DNA of 64,000 nucleotides from Arsenophonus sp052171895 (GTDB taxonomy: Bacteria > Pseudomonadota > Gammaproteobacteria > Enterobacterales > Enterobacteriaceae). The notes under the pieces are model-generated. The model worked only from the letters and a program-made list of their open reading frames with translations. It had not been told where the DNA came from and made no database searches. Where the stretch lies: assembly GCA_052171895.1 (NCBI GenBank), contig JBQMRN010000001.1, positions 734,358-798,357 on the forward strand. The letters are read 5' to 3'. Positions within the stretch are counted from its first letter, which is position 1, and the number at the start of each line of letters is the position of its first letter. This document shows, piece after piece, positions 30,858 to 41,640 of the stretch. A program made the translations under genes and the position numbers.

Positions 30858-31181
30858 CACACCACACACACCTCCTATCTTAAAGTATAAGTCAGGCCAA
30901 AGATTGCTTTTTTATTCAAAAAAAGCGTTTTATATGCCTATTGTTGAACAAATATTATCCATTAATTAACTTAATGTTTGCATTTTAACAAAATAATTTT
31001 ATTTATCTTGATTGCCATAATTTACAATATGCATTATTAAACTCTTTCTTATTACAGATGTTTACAAAAATTTATATTTTTTCTTTATTATTTTATGAAA
31101 AATCTTTTTTTATTAAAACATTAATTATTAGCTTTTTTATTAAAACACAACAACCTTTTATAAATAGATAAAAACAACAAA
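30858..31181. other. AT-rich stretch upstream of glmZ
   Basis: About 320 bases, very AT-rich, between the 5' end of glmZ and IS256 copy G. It should hold the glmZ promoter (sigma-54 and/or sigma-70 types are known in relatives), but no convincing element is visible. In E. coli aslA/aslB lie in this interval; nothing like them remains. Confidence 0.5.
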
Positions 31182-32420
31182 GAGTTATGCTTGTTTCTAG
31201 TGTATAGGATTTCAGAAATTGTCATCGTGTATCTTCTGCTAATTGATTTCGTGGATAATTTTAACAACAGAGAGATATGGTATGCCATGAAAAGTCTACT
31301 ATAATGTATCTGATAAACCAGATATTACCTGTAATCCTTGCATGACTCATCCGTAATGATATCAGGAAGCCCCTGATATCCACTCTGTCGTTGATGTTGA
31401 GCTCATGATGCTGCTACAACATGCTAAACGCTACTTTAGCGTCGGGTGTGGATCTCTCCATGCCTGTACTTGCTAGGCATATCACCACGATGATTTTCAC
31501 GAAATCCTCTGGAGGCGCTTTTCTCGGTGAAAAGCACATACTTTTTCTGCAGTGCTATCACTAGACTAAAACAGCAATGGCTTGAAGATTACAGCCAATG
31601 CCTGGCTGTGCGGGATTTAAGTGATACGCGCAACGTTTATCTCTTGGCCGATGCTATATATTGTCATCTCAGGTAATATGTGGTTTGCCTTTGGCTCCTG
31701 GTATTATCGGTGTCACTGAGAATGGACGTAAGGAGCTCGTTACTGTCAAAGATGGTTATCCAGAGTCAGAAGCGAACTTGGCGTAATTTCTAAATGGAAG
31801 GGGCTGCGTGCAAGGGTTTAAACCATATCTCCTAGCTTTGATACGGGAGAGATGGTCCCCTTGGTTTTTAGAATGTAATGGTAAAGATATTCCCGGATAC
31901 GCAGTAGCAACGCTGTTTTGTGTACACAAAACATCTAATGTGTTGGGTTCACTTCAAAGGCACAAAATCGAAAGTAAGGTTTATCTGCAGGAGATTAGGC
32001 TAGCAGAGAGCCGCTATGCCTCTAATAACGCCCTTGATGTTTTTTTGCAAGGTTTTAGTGAAGTATCCTGCAATAATGAAGAAGCTGGGAAAAGATCGAG
32101 AAGAATTGCTGCCCTTCCCCTTTTACGATTTCCTGTTAGAGCACTTTTAGCCGTCAATAAAACTACGAATTCGATTGAATTTGGTTTTATGACAGTTAGC
32201 CTACCGAAGCCGAGGGATGAGAATAAATGTGGTTCAAGAAAAACAACACTTTTAATAGTATTTAAGCTGCATATTTCTGCTCAAAAAGATGGAACCGCCT
32301 ATATAAGGGGATTTGACATGAGCCTAGTGGTAAACAATCTCAAATTTGAGGATGGATAACAGATTTATGTTTTATCAGAACTAAATGCTAACAATTGCAC
32401 ACCAGATTTTATAATAATTC
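31182..32420 (+). mobile_element. IS256-family remnant, copy G
   Basis: Left terminus GAGTTATGCTTGTTTCTAG; right end decays to CACCAGATTTTATAATAATTC. It contains the longest surviving transposase frame of the family (31808-32359, 183 codons) with F-C-V-H-K-T-S-N-V-L, L-A-E-S-R-Y-A-S-N-N-A-L-D and C-G-S-R-K-T-T-L-L-I-V-F-K-L. The usual protein is about 400 residues, and the first half here is broken. The right edge abuts an IS1595-like remnant. Confidence 0.87.
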
Positions 32421-32799
32421 AACCATTCATTCTTCTTATATGTTTCAGCAGAGGACTTCTCCAGTAAGATTGTTAAATGTTTTTTTGCAACCGGAGATTT
32501 TGCAATAATATTGCTATAACTCTACTACCCATACTAATGAATCTTTACAGGAGATAAGATGTTCACTGTGATAATATAAGTAGAATAAAGTGGAATGATT
32601 TGCTTCAATGCATAAATCGACAGCATCCGACAGATTCTCGTCTAGCCAATTAATGAAATACAGCTTTATATTGTCAGTGACAAAGGAAATAGTCTCTTTG
32701 ATCTATATGATTATTTGCTTTTTCATGAGAACATTATGTAGTGAAAATCCTTCATAGACTATAAAGAATTTATAACAATAATCTTTGCAAGGTTGCTAA
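32421..32799 (-). mobile_element. IS1595-like remnant, 5' part
   Basis: Only the start of the element remains: a decayed terminal repeat at the right (TTTGCAAGGTTGCT) and minus-strand N-terminal coding fragments (L-S-L-I-x-L-A, then the S-D-A-V-D-L-C-I-E-A-N-H-S-T-L region). It is parallel to 53400-53785. It stops at 32421 against IS256 copy G. Confidence 0.7.
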
Positions 32800-32824
32800 T
32801 AAATTACAGAATTTCTATAAAATT

Positions 32825-32905
32825 TGCTCGGCAATAGAGGATTTTAACCTCCGATCTACTGTGTCCACAAAAAAACTAGTTGCGCGCTATACACTAAAAA
32901 TAAAA
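32825..32905 (-). pseudogene. tRNA-Pro remnant (proM-like)
   Basis: The minus strand keeps the T-arm and 3' end of a proline tRNA: GATCGGAGGTTAAAATCCTC, then TTGCCGAGCA for the E. coli TCGCCGACCA. TAGCGCGCAACTAG resembles the D-arm to anticodon-stem region. The anticodon stem is ruined (TTTTTTTGTGG), T-loop TTCGAAT has become TTAAAAT, and the CCA is lost. It is the fourth member of the argX-hisR-leuT-proM operon. Confidence 0.72.
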
Positions 32906-32965
32906 CTTTCTATTTTTAACGATGTTCTTATCTAATTTTAAAACTTATTTGTATTATTTTGCGAA

Positions 32966-33069
32966 TTGGGGACCGGAAAGACTTAAACCTCCATATCCGT
33001 CATCCGTAATGATAGATAGTAATATACACCTAAACCTTAGCGGGTCTATACCAATTCCACCACCCTCGA
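32966..33069 (-). pseudogene. tRNA-Leu remnant (leuT-like)
   Basis: The minus strand shows GGGTGGTGGAATTGGTA and GGTTTAGGTG, matching the D-arm and anticodon region of tRNA-Leu, and GGAGGTTTAAGTC, matching its T-arm, ending CCCCA. The variable arm is expanded (104 bases total against 87), the D-loop has extra bases, and the acceptor arms no longer pair. It lies between tRNA-His and the tRNA-Pro remnant, where leuT sits in E. coli. Confidence 0.75.
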
Positions 33070-33087
33070 AATTACATAAAATAAATA

Positions 33088-33164
33088 TGGGGTGACTAAT
33101 GGGATTCGAACCCACGACAACCGGAATCACAATCCGGGGCTCTACCAACTGAGCTATAGCCACC
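33088..33164 (-). tRNA. tRNA-His (GTG)
   Basis: 77-base cloverleaf including the extra 5' G that marks histidine tRNAs. The sequence differs from E. coli hisR at only a few stem positions and keeps pairing. The anticodon loop TTGTGAT contains GTG, the T-loop is TTCGAAT, and CCA is encoded. It is 77 bases downstream of tRNA-Arg and likely shares its promoter. Confidence 0.95.
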
Positions 33165-33241
33165 ATAAAAATCTTTAAAAATTCAATTTATTGTATACAC
33201 TACTAATCTAGTATACCGCCGTAGCTAAAGCATGCAGTAAA

Positions 33242-33318
<77 letters not shown>

Positions 33319-33339
33319 TTAACGCCGTTGCGGGAGAGG

Positions 33340-33368
33340 ATAGTACGAATTTAATAGCACACTGTCTA
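33340..33368 (-). promoter_or_regulatory. Promoter of the tRNA operon
   Basis: On the minus strand, -35 TAGACA and -10 TACTAT are separated by exactly 17 bases, followed by the C-rich discriminator CCTCTCCCGC upstream of tRNA-Arg. A GC-rich discriminator is typical of stable-RNA promoters under stringent (ppGpp) control; the control is inferred. Confidence 0.75.
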
Positions 33369-33482
33369 GTGATTTTTAATAAAAAGATTTTTTGCTTACC
33401 ATTTTACCTTTTATGTATTTCAATTATAAAATTAACTTTGCCATCGTTTTAAGTAGTTAAATATTAAATAGGCTATTGTTAA

Positions 33483-35905
33483 TTATTTTATTGTTTTTTG
33501 ACGGGGGAAATGATTCAAAAAATAGATCACAGAAACAATTAATAAAGATACAGCGCTAACAATTAATGATAAAGGCATATCTGGATTAATTACCTTGCCA
33601 ACAAACATACACGCCAAAAAAAAGAAATATCAAATAATTCACGTAAAGAAACAATATTAAATTGAAAGTATGTTTGGCTAATTGCTGTTGATATATTTCT
33701 TGAAAACGTAAAAACAAAAGCATAAATCATATGTCAGCAACTCTATAGATATCACTATTATAAGCTGATAATACCTCTATAAGTACCACAAAATTAATTG
33801 GCTGAAGCTGCCGATACAACCCCTACTTTAGCAAAAATTAGCACAAATGGATTACCATTTTGATCAATTCCTGTCCAGAGAAATAATGTCACAACAATAA
33901 AAATAGGATCGACATAAAATAAAAATTCGCCATTAAATATTATTAATAGCTCTATTTAAAGTGACTTTTAAATTTTTTGCTTATTTAGGGTAGTAATATT
34001 AAGTAATTCAAGATCTTGATAAGAAGCTATTACAATGCAAAGCGCAAATAAAAAGCCTTTCCACAGCTACCACTAAAAATTTACTAGCCTCAACTAAATT
34101 GGCTAAACCAATCGATTTAAAATTATTGCTAATACTAATAAAATCAACCCTGATCGAATCAAGATCATCACAATAATCGTGGTAACCTTGATCATAGCAA
34201 ACTAAAATTCTAATTTACCATATAAATGTACTGCAGCTAGATTAGCTAATGCAATGAGTATACAACCGCAATCAACACAAAATTCATTGTGGAACATTAG
34301 GAAAGAAAAATTCCATATAGACACCAATTGCTGTGATCTTTTATATCTCAACAGCGACCTATATGAGAGTTATCCTTATTTCTTGTGTATGGATGGTGGT
34401 TTTAGAGATGGCGGCATATCCTCCTGATTGATTTCGCGGATGATTTCAATAACAGAGAGATTATATTTCATCAAAAATCTAGCTACAGGTATCCACAAAA
34501 CTAAATATAATCTGTGATCCATTGCATGGGCGCATCCGTAATGGTGCATGGGGTAGCTGATAACCACTCTGCCGTTGAAGGTAGAGCTCGAAGATCCATG
34601 CTTCGATAATATGCTGAACTCTGTTTTCTCGACTGGCGTATCATCCCGTTGTCCATAACGGTTATTTATCATAGCGAACTATAGAGACTGGTATTGGTGA
34701 TATTGAGATTAAATTGCCTAAGATCAGGGATCACAGCGGCAAATGGAATATGCTTCAACAGCTCGTTGCTACCGCCTTATTTGAAACGTATAAAAAGCAT
34801 CAAAGAATTGCTAGCAATGGCTGTACCTATGAATGGGGTATCTTCAGCGCAGTGATTTTCACGAAGCCCTATAGAAAAGTGCTTCTCGGTGAAAAGCACA
34901 TGGTCTTTTTGCCAGTAGCATCAGTAGACTGAAACAGCAATGGTTTTAAGAGCACAGGTAATGCTGCTTATGTGATTTAAGCGATAGATGTTAAATTTAT
35001 TTCTTGCCAGATGCTATATACAGTCCTGTCAGGCAAGATAATAGCTTTTGACTGCTGGTCATTGTCTGTATTACTGAGCATGGACGTAAGGAGCTCCTTG
35101 AGGTCAAAGATGCTTATCGAGAGTCAGGAACGAACTTAAGCAAACTTTTCAATGCCATGCGAGCTAGTAGCTTAACCGTATCTCCCAGGCTCTTGCTACG
35201 GGAGAATGGTGCCATTGATTTTTAAAATGGAATGCCAAAGATATTCCCGGATACACAGCACAAACAGTGTTAGATACACAAAACAGATAATGTGCTGGCT
35301 TCATTCCTCAAAGGCATGCAACCGAAAGTTAAGGCTGAGGCTATTGAGTGAGATCTGCTAGCAATCTGCGACTTCCCCTCCCACTCAGAGGAGCAGTCAG
35401 CGTCAATAAGAACAACAAATTCAATCGGCTTTTGTGACACTGAGAAGCTACGAAAGCCGATATGCGCGAAGAACTGTGATTTGAGAAAAATTTTCAAAAT
35501 TGACCTGCTAATCCTGGTGGTAAACAACGTCAAATTTAAGGATGGAGAACAAATTTACTAAGCATCAGAGCAGAACCGTAGGTAGCTTGACTGTCATACA
35601 TTATATTTTCTAATAACTTTACACATAAACTAATAAGCCCCCCTCTCGTTAAAAATCCCCAATAAGGGCTTAAATATTGATAATCAAAGGAACAAAAAGC
35701 GCCAGTAACAGGTTCAAGGTAGATCATTTATTCTATTAAAGACATAATAAAAATAAATAATTTAGCAGAAATATAAGCAAGTAATATAGAAGGTGTCCTG
35801 CCAAGTTTAACGTACTCTAAGCGGTCATAGATAAACTAATAGCAATTCTTCCACCTTAATGCAATAAGTTCAATACATCTCGCTTCAAGACTATGACTGA
35901 GGCAT
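33483..35905 (-). pseudogene. yifK: yifK, amino-acid permease, disrupted by IS
   Basis: YifK is an APC-family inner-membrane amino-acid transporter. The N-terminal part (about 35620-35905) starts at an ATG with AAGGAG upstream and shows the L-E-A-R-C-I-E-L-I-A-L block and Y-L-E-P-V-T-G-A-F. IS256 copy H follows. The remainder (33483-34366) includes A-L-A-N-L-A-A-V-H-L-Y-G, then N-G-N-P-F-V-L-I-F-A-K-V-G and the last transmembrane segment, ending P-R-Q-K-T-I-K. Many stops and shifts occur in both parts. Identity is supported by position between the tRNA operon and wecG. Confidence 0.9.
34367..35620 (+). mobile_element. IS256-family remnant, copy H
   Basis: Left terminus GAGTTATCCTTATTTCTTG; right end TTTTCTAATAACTTT. 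Plus-strand pieces: the A-V-E-G-R-A-R-R type N-terminal region, a V-P-K-I-R-D-H-S-G-K-W-N-M-L-Q-Q-L-V-A-T segment (34714-34800), V-T-E-H-G-R-K-E-L-L-E near 35070 and a late F-x-S-N-R-L-L block. An internal deletion removes part of the last third. It is inserted in yifK; target duplication no longer visible. Confidence 0.85.
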
Positions 35906-36189
35906 TGTTCCGGTTTTTCTCCTTAGGAAATTTCCTGCTCTTTCAATAATTACTTAATACTATATGACCTTCATGGTCAAAATAATAGATAATAGTTCCT
36001 TAACAAAAATATATTTTTAATAAAAACGAAATAAAAATTTATAAAATAATTAAAATAGTACTATTTGCTTAACAATAGGAAAACAGTTATCAGTAAAACC
36101 ATCTTTAAAAGAAGACCTAGTAATTGAAATTCATTGTCTATTAAGCTTAAAGCGCATCATTGCGATAGAAATAATACAAATAAAAACTA

Positions 36190-36935
36190 AAGTTTACCAT
36201 CATATATAATAACCACAGAAAGCGTAATAATTTTATCTGTAGTTTTAGTCTTGCCTAAAAAAGCAATCTATATAAGCATTCCAATCTTAATTGTTGCCAT
36301 AATTTATGCTGCTCGTTTTAAATTTCCGGTAAAAACATCATAAGTACCACCTATTCTCCCATATAAAGTGCATAGGGGATATACTTGCCGACAATACTAG
36401 ATAAAAATTTTACCTTGGTTGAGGAGACCCTCTTGCTACTGTAAAATTTTTTGTCTACTACCCTCCTTATGCCCTGAAATAATATTTCGCGTTATTCTTG
36501 TTTAAATAAATCCTGGTGGTCACCAACAAATATTCACCTGTCAGTGAGTACGAAGTTTATTTTTGGTCTATTTAAGAATTTCTGCTTTTCCACCAGCCAG
36601 AAACACGGATACAGCCTTTTGACCTGCTGATTGTGCTATCAATGCTTTTCAAAATCAGCAGCTGCAATACGTGAAAGCTTTATTTGTCGGTATTTACGAC
36701 GAATCGCTATAACAATAGCAATACTATCTGCATAAAAATATCCTGCTTCAGTTAGCAGCGAATTTAACTCACAACCTCTTGCCCGAGGTTAGGATTTTTC
36801 CGCATTGATAGGCACTAATGTTCCATGCTTAACCTCTTGATTTAAAAATAGATAATTAAGGAAATAGGTTATCTCATGAAAATCCAAAATAATATGACTT
36901 CGAGTATCATATTTTTGGATCACTTGTTGCTTCAT
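36190..36935 (-). pseudogene. wecG: wecG, ManNAcA transferase (ECA), broken
   Basis: WecG (RffM) adds N-acetylmannosaminuronate to form ECA lipid II at the inner membrane. Fragments: L-N-Y-L-F-L-N-Q-E-V-K-H-G-T-L-V-P-I-N-A-E-K, then V-S-V-F-L-A-G-G-K-A-E-I-L-K and G-G-T-Y-D-V-F-T-G-N-L-K-R-A-A, all clear matches to E. coli. Several stops and frameshifts separate them. It lies at the distal end of the ECA cluster. About 285 bases to the left (35906-36189) are an intergenic stretch with nothing recognised. Confidence 0.9.
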
Positions 36936-36959
36936 ACATTACATTCCAGTAAGCTATTA

Positions 36960-38325
36960 TTTAGCTTATTTTATAATCATTAGTGATACATATGTGAATT
37001 AAATCATCTTTAGCAAATAACCAAATAAACTAGTTTGGCAATAAATAAACAAAGCGTAAATATAAAACTAAAAAACAGCACTTTCGATATGAAAGAGTTA
37101 ACACCTTTACGAAGCAGGACAATAATATTAAAATAGCACCAAAACAGAAAATTTACAGAATAATAGCTTTATGACAATTACTGTCAATCAATCTTACTTT
37201 TTTTATAAACCCAATTAAATTATTTAATAATTAAGCCAACGCCCCAATTGCAAAGATAGGAATAAAAATAATTCCACCTCTATCATCCCCTAGTAAAGAA
37301 CTAATTAATGTGGTTGATATGGCTAAACTAAAGTGATTATCAAGCGCTTGCCAGGTAAAATAATTGGCTGAATTCAATATCGTGTCAGGTCGTTTAGGGC
37401 GTACCTAAGTTGCAATAAAAACGTAAAATCACGTATAATATAGGCGCTAATCCTTGGAATTCAATTTTGTCATAGTTATCTAGAAACAGAGTCAAGTTTT
37501 TTCCAAGGAGACAAGATATCAGGCGTTAAATAGAAAAAATATAAAAAGGCTCTGCACCACTAATATCTAATCCATGTAACGCTTTAATGCAACCAAACAG
37601 ACTAATAATACCAATACCAATAACAGTAGCGATAATTAGCATCTATAAATTAATCCAACCAGGGATAATGTTATTAAATAGGAAAACCGCAAAGGCGATA
37701 AAATAATATTAGCCGGTTGTTCCGCTCACAACCAGATAAGTTACTATCCAAAAAGCAAGCGTGCTAAAGAGAAAAAATAACTAGCGATACTTGGACTACT
37801 GGGTTGCCTATAAAAATAGGCAATCAACATTTCTGGGATGAAAAATAAAAAAACGTTTTAATATCACACTTAAAACTTTACTAGAAAAAATATGACTATA
37901 GGAGTGGAGTGTAATTGAAACAGTAAAAACCATTTTGTAAGAAAATATAGTTACTGTGTCAGTATTTACAATAAATCTCAATAAGAGACAAGTTAGGGGG
38001 TGTTTCTACCCAATTCATACTAAATAACAACTGATCAGATCGTTGGATACCCGTTTGCAATCTTATTTTATAAACGATATAATAAAAAATGTAAAAACTG
38101 ATAGATGAGAGAAGCGCATGCAATAATGCATTGATTGGTACCATATTAACATTAAATTAAAAAACTAGTAATCCAGTTAATGGAAAACCAAAGTAGAACG
38201 TTAATAAATAAAGCAGAAAAAAAAGATGTTAAAATTGAGTAGTATTCGTTGAATATAGGATATATTAGTGCAATAATTAATATTATAGAGATAATATTTA
38301 GATCACTAAATTCCATCATAGTCAT
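36960..38325 (-). pseudogene. wzyE: wzyE, ECA polymerase, broken
   Basis: WzyE is a polytopic inner-membrane protein that polymerises ECA repeat units. The start at 38325 reads M-T-M-M-E-F-S-D-L. Fragments L-L-T-F-Y-F-G-F-P-L-T-G-L-L-V-F, I-L/V-Y-K-I-R-L-Q-T, F-S-M-N-W-V-E-T-P and F-L-Y-F-F-Y-L-T are collinear with E. coli. More than ten stops and shifts interrupt it. Hydrophobic stretches are still visible. Confidence 0.88.
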
Positions 38326-38329
38326 AAGT

Positions 38330-39352
38330 GCTTTCCTATCGATGTTAATGCAATTTCCTATACTTTAAGAAAATTAGAGTTAAAAAATCTATTTAACTTC
38401 TATCCGTTAACATAATTTTCTATCGAATGGTATCAAGTTGTCGTTCATCTAATTGATTATCATAAAATAAAAAAGGTATACACTCCTCAAGTAGGATCCT
38501 TCCAAAAGTAATTTTGATGGCTAATAATAAAAGGAATTCCAAACTGAATTAATAAGCATAATATGTGCCTATAACTTGCTATTGTTTGAAAATAGACTAA
38601 GCGTGAATCACAACAGTACAGTAAAGTGAGATAATCATCAAAAGCCATTTTTTCTTAATAATTATCACTTCTGCATTAGAAAAATAATTTTTTGCAGCCT
38701 GGGCAACTTCGGTAATATATACTTGATTATTAGCAGGATATTCCATAGGAATAAAAATTTTGACAGGTTGATCCAAAAACTGCTTTCTGATCGCCAGTAA
38801 CGCTTCGACATATCGATTGGATTTATTACCTGAGTTACCTAACAAAATTGTTACTTTATCCATTTGATTAATCGATTTCTAATAAACGATTAAAGGTAAA
38901 TCTATTTCGGTTGAAAAATAGAGCAGTGATGTTGATATAGTTGGATTTAACTGAAAAAATAATTTAAATTTCAATGCAGCTTAAGTCTTCATAGAGATCA
39001 GCTTCAAAAATATGCCATAAAATTATTATTGACGGGGATTTTGCCAAACAATAATGCTAACCAAATTTTTACATTAAATTGACCATGAAAAAGAATTGCT
39101 AATTTCTATCTTTTTTTGCTTTGTATAGCGATAACTTTAGCAATCGCTTTTTTATTATCAAATTAGTTAATATGTAGTTCTGAATAGCATGATGCTAGAG
39201 TTAGATCACGGTTCACAACCATACATAAACTGTCTCTTTTTAAGTAATGCTACTGAGGAAGATAAAATATCATTAAAAATTCTAACACTATCTGATTATG
39301 ATCTGGGAGGATGTCAGAGCCTAAATACATGGATTAAAGTTTTTATGTTCCA
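38330..39352 (-). pseudogene. wecF: wecF, Fuc4NAc transferase (ECA), broken
   Basis: WecF (RffT) transfers 4-acetamido-4,6-dideoxygalactose to ECA lipid II. A frame at 38597-38863 keeps T-I-L-L-G-N-S-G-N-K-S-N and I-P-M-E-Y-P-A-N-N, matching the conserved donor-binding region. Upstream pieces: L-I-H-V-F/L-G-S-D-I at the N-terminus, F-H-G-Q-F-N and H-I-F-E-A-D-L-Y-E. The C-terminal part is recognisable but shifted. Start overlaps the end of wzxE. Confidence 0.9.
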
Positions 39353-40506
39353 TTGCGGTAAAGATAGAGTATGCTGCTACAAAGCATAATATAAACAATA
39401 TATATTGCCATATATAGCCACTAGCTAGCACACCTAAAGCGCCGTAAGCTGATATTAATCAATAAGCAAACCCCTATTAACAACGCAAATTAAGTCACTT
39501 CCGTTAAAATATAAAAGCATAATGCGGCCTTATATTAGCAATAATTAAATAACCAAAAACGTAAGAGCTTACTTTCAATCTATCATCAATTAACTGGCAA
39601 GAAAAGAGATCATGCATTGCGATAAACTTATCAGAAAAATAGCCAAATTAGCAGATCTCTTAATAGCTATATGGTAAAGCTGGCTATTGTAACCGCTGAG
39701 GTAAAACAAACTTTAAAGCTTTAAAAATTTCTGTGCTAATCGAAATCTATGCTGCAAATTAGCTAAGGTTGTAATAAATAAAGAGTGAAAGATGCACTAA
39801 TAAACTGTAAATAAGCATCTGAAATACTACTTACTGCCTGCTAAAAAACTATTTCATGCCAACTATATAGTTTGGCCAATAAGTTCTTATCTTAATATAA
39901 GAAACCGGTAACGTAACTGAGATTATTAATGCCATTAAGGTGAATTTAGCTAAGTGATGACCTGGAATAGTATTCCATCTTGGTTTAAAATATGATTAAT
40001 TTAGTTGCTTATAGTGTAAGATCATGATCGCTGCTAGCACAACAATTAATATAGGAACTAAAGCTAATCCTATAAGCGCCACTTGAATAACGACTTAATC
40101 TAAAACAAAAATAGTAAGCAATTACTTCTGTTAAGCTACTACCGACGATAATTGATAATGCGTTACCTTTCGTATCAAATAGTGCCAGACTGATAAATGA
40201 TCTAAATAGTAAAAAATAATCCCTAATAGGGTTTAAAAGCCTGAAATAAATGATGATGAAGTACTAAATACAGCGCTTAACTTTGTTGGCATCTGATGAT
40301 ATTCAGTAATATATTTGCTCATGCCATCATTTAAGATCCCTGCACAGGATAAAACACCAAGTAGAGTAATCAGTTGACGAAAATTCCTGCCTGATGAAAG
40401 ACGACTAAGACAAAAAACACCCAATAATTTGATAATGATTAATTCTACCCAAACCCTTATCAATGGTGAAATAGCTCTCTAAACAAGACGCTTTATTTAA
40501 TAACAT
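39345..40506 (-). pseudogene. wzxE: wzxE, ECA lipid III flippase, broken
   Basis: WzxE moves the undecaprenyl-linked ECA trisaccharide across the inner membrane. The N-terminal frame at 40233-40463 has R-N-F-R-Q-L-I-T-L-L-G-V-L-S-C-A-G-I, aligned with E. coli. Later fragments (L-I-P-I-L-I-V-V-L-A-A-I-M-I-L, then Y-L-Q-F-I type residues) continue through stops to the end near 39350 (Y-G-A-L-G-V). Many stops and shifts. Confidence 0.88.
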
Positions 40507-40507
40507 A

Positions 40508-41638
40508 TTAAGTAAAAAAACATTGAATTTGATTGATCACTTGTTGCTGCTCTTCATCGGTAAGATTATAAAACATTGGTAAACGAACTAAACGATTACT
40601 TTCTTTTGTCGTATGACAATCATCACCATGAAAACGGCCAAATTTATGACCTGCTGGACTAGAGTGTAAAGCAACATAATGAAATACTGATAAAATATTT
40701 CCTGCTTGCATATGCTTATTGAACGCGGTTCTTTGTTGAATATCCTTCAATTTGATATAGAACATATGAGCATTATGTTTTATATCTGCCGGTATAACAC
40801 CTAACTCTAACTTACCGACTTCAGCGAAAGGTTTAAGTGCCTGATAATAGTTTTTCCATAACGCTAGCCTATATTGATTAATTTTATTTGCCTGCTCTAA
40901 TTGCGCCCATAAATAAGCAGCTTGCAGATCTGACATTAAGTAGCTGGAACCAATGTCTCGCCAGATATATTTATCAACTTGCCCGCGGAAAAACTGACTG
41001 CGATCCGTGCCTTTTTCCCGCACAATTTCTGCGCGCTCAATAAGTGAAGGTTCATTAATCAGTATAGCTCCCCCCTCTCCACCGGATGAGTAATTTTTTG
41101 TTTCATGGAAACTATAACAACCAATATGCCCTATCGTACCAAGAGCTTTTCCCTTATAAGTGGACATAACGCCTTGAGCCGCATCTTCAACAAGATAAAG
41201 TTGGTATTTTTTTGCCAATGCCATAATAGTATCCATTTCACAAGCTACACCAGCATAGTGAACAGGGACAATAGCACGAGTTTTGGCCGTAATCGCCGCT
41301 TCAATTTTATTTTCATCCATATTCATGGTATCAGGACGTATATCGATAAATACAATTGTTGCGCCTCTTAGCACAAAGGCATTAGCTGTAGAAACAAAAG
41401 TAAAACTTGGCATGATGACTTCATCGCCAGGTTTAATATCAAGTAAAATCGGCGCCATTTCTAAAGATGCAGTACAAGAAGGTGTCAACAAGGCTTTTAA
41501 GCTCTTGAAATGCTTTTCCATCCACTTCTCGCAACGCTGAGTAAAGTGACCATCACCACATAACTTGCCACTTTGCATAGCTTCTTGCATGTAACTTAAC
41601 TCAGTACCAATAATCGGTGGTTTATTAAATGGGATCAT
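40508..41638 (-). CDS. wecE: dTDP-4-amino-4,6-dideoxygalactose transaminase WecE
   Basis: A PLP-dependent sugar aminotransferase (DegT/DnrJ/EryC1 type) that makes dTDP-Fuc4N, an ECA precursor. From the ATG at 41638 it is 376 residues, the same as E. coli. The PLP lysine is Lys181 in F-H-E-T-K-N-Y, and E-D-A-A-Q holds the PLP-contacting Asp152. T-P-S-C-T-A-S-L-E, M-P-S-F-T-F-V-S-T and G-S-S-Y-L-M-S-D-L-Q-A-A-Y are intact. The frame continues upstream without a stop to 41689, but those 17 residues are the leftover C-terminus of the decayed wecD. A GAGGACGAG ribosome site precedes 41638. It is the only intact gene of the ECA cluster; substrate-making and using partners are all pseudogenes. Confidence 0.93.
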   Translation of the reverse strand: MIPFNKPPIIGTELSYMQEAMQSGKLCGDGHFTQRCEKWMEKHFKSLKALLTPSCTASLEMAPILLDIKPGDEVIMPSFTFVSTANAFVLRGATIVFIDIRPDTMNMDENKIEAAITAKTRAIVPVHYAGVACEMDTIMALAKKYQLYLVEDAAQGVMSTYKGKALGTIGHIGCYSFHETKNYSSGGEGGAILINEPSLIERAEIVREKGTDRSQFFRGQVDKYIWRDIGSSYLMSDLQAAYLWAQLEQANKINQYRLALWKNYYQALKPFAEVGKLELGVIPADIKHNAHMFYIKLKDIQQRTAFNKHMQAGNILSVFHYVALHSSPAGHKFGRFHGDDCHTTKESNRLVRLPMFYNLTDEEQQQVINQIQCFFT

Positions 41639-41640
41639 CT

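Noticed and set aside
30790..30880. Short ORF (M-C-S-F-Y-L-I-M...) after a strong AGGAGG, followed by a terminator, resembling an attenuator leader peptide
   Set aside because: The whole transcript aligns with GlmZ in sequence, length and location, and the AGGAGG lies just upstream of the expected RNA start.
31808..32359. 183-codon frame as a possible novel gene
   Set aside because: It is the surviving part of the IS256-family transposase (F-C-V-H-K-T and C-G-S-R-K-T-T blocks).
41105..41540. Two plus-strand open frames of 85-88 codons
   Set aside because: They lie antisense within wecE, whose product and motifs are clear; the antisense peptides resemble nothing.
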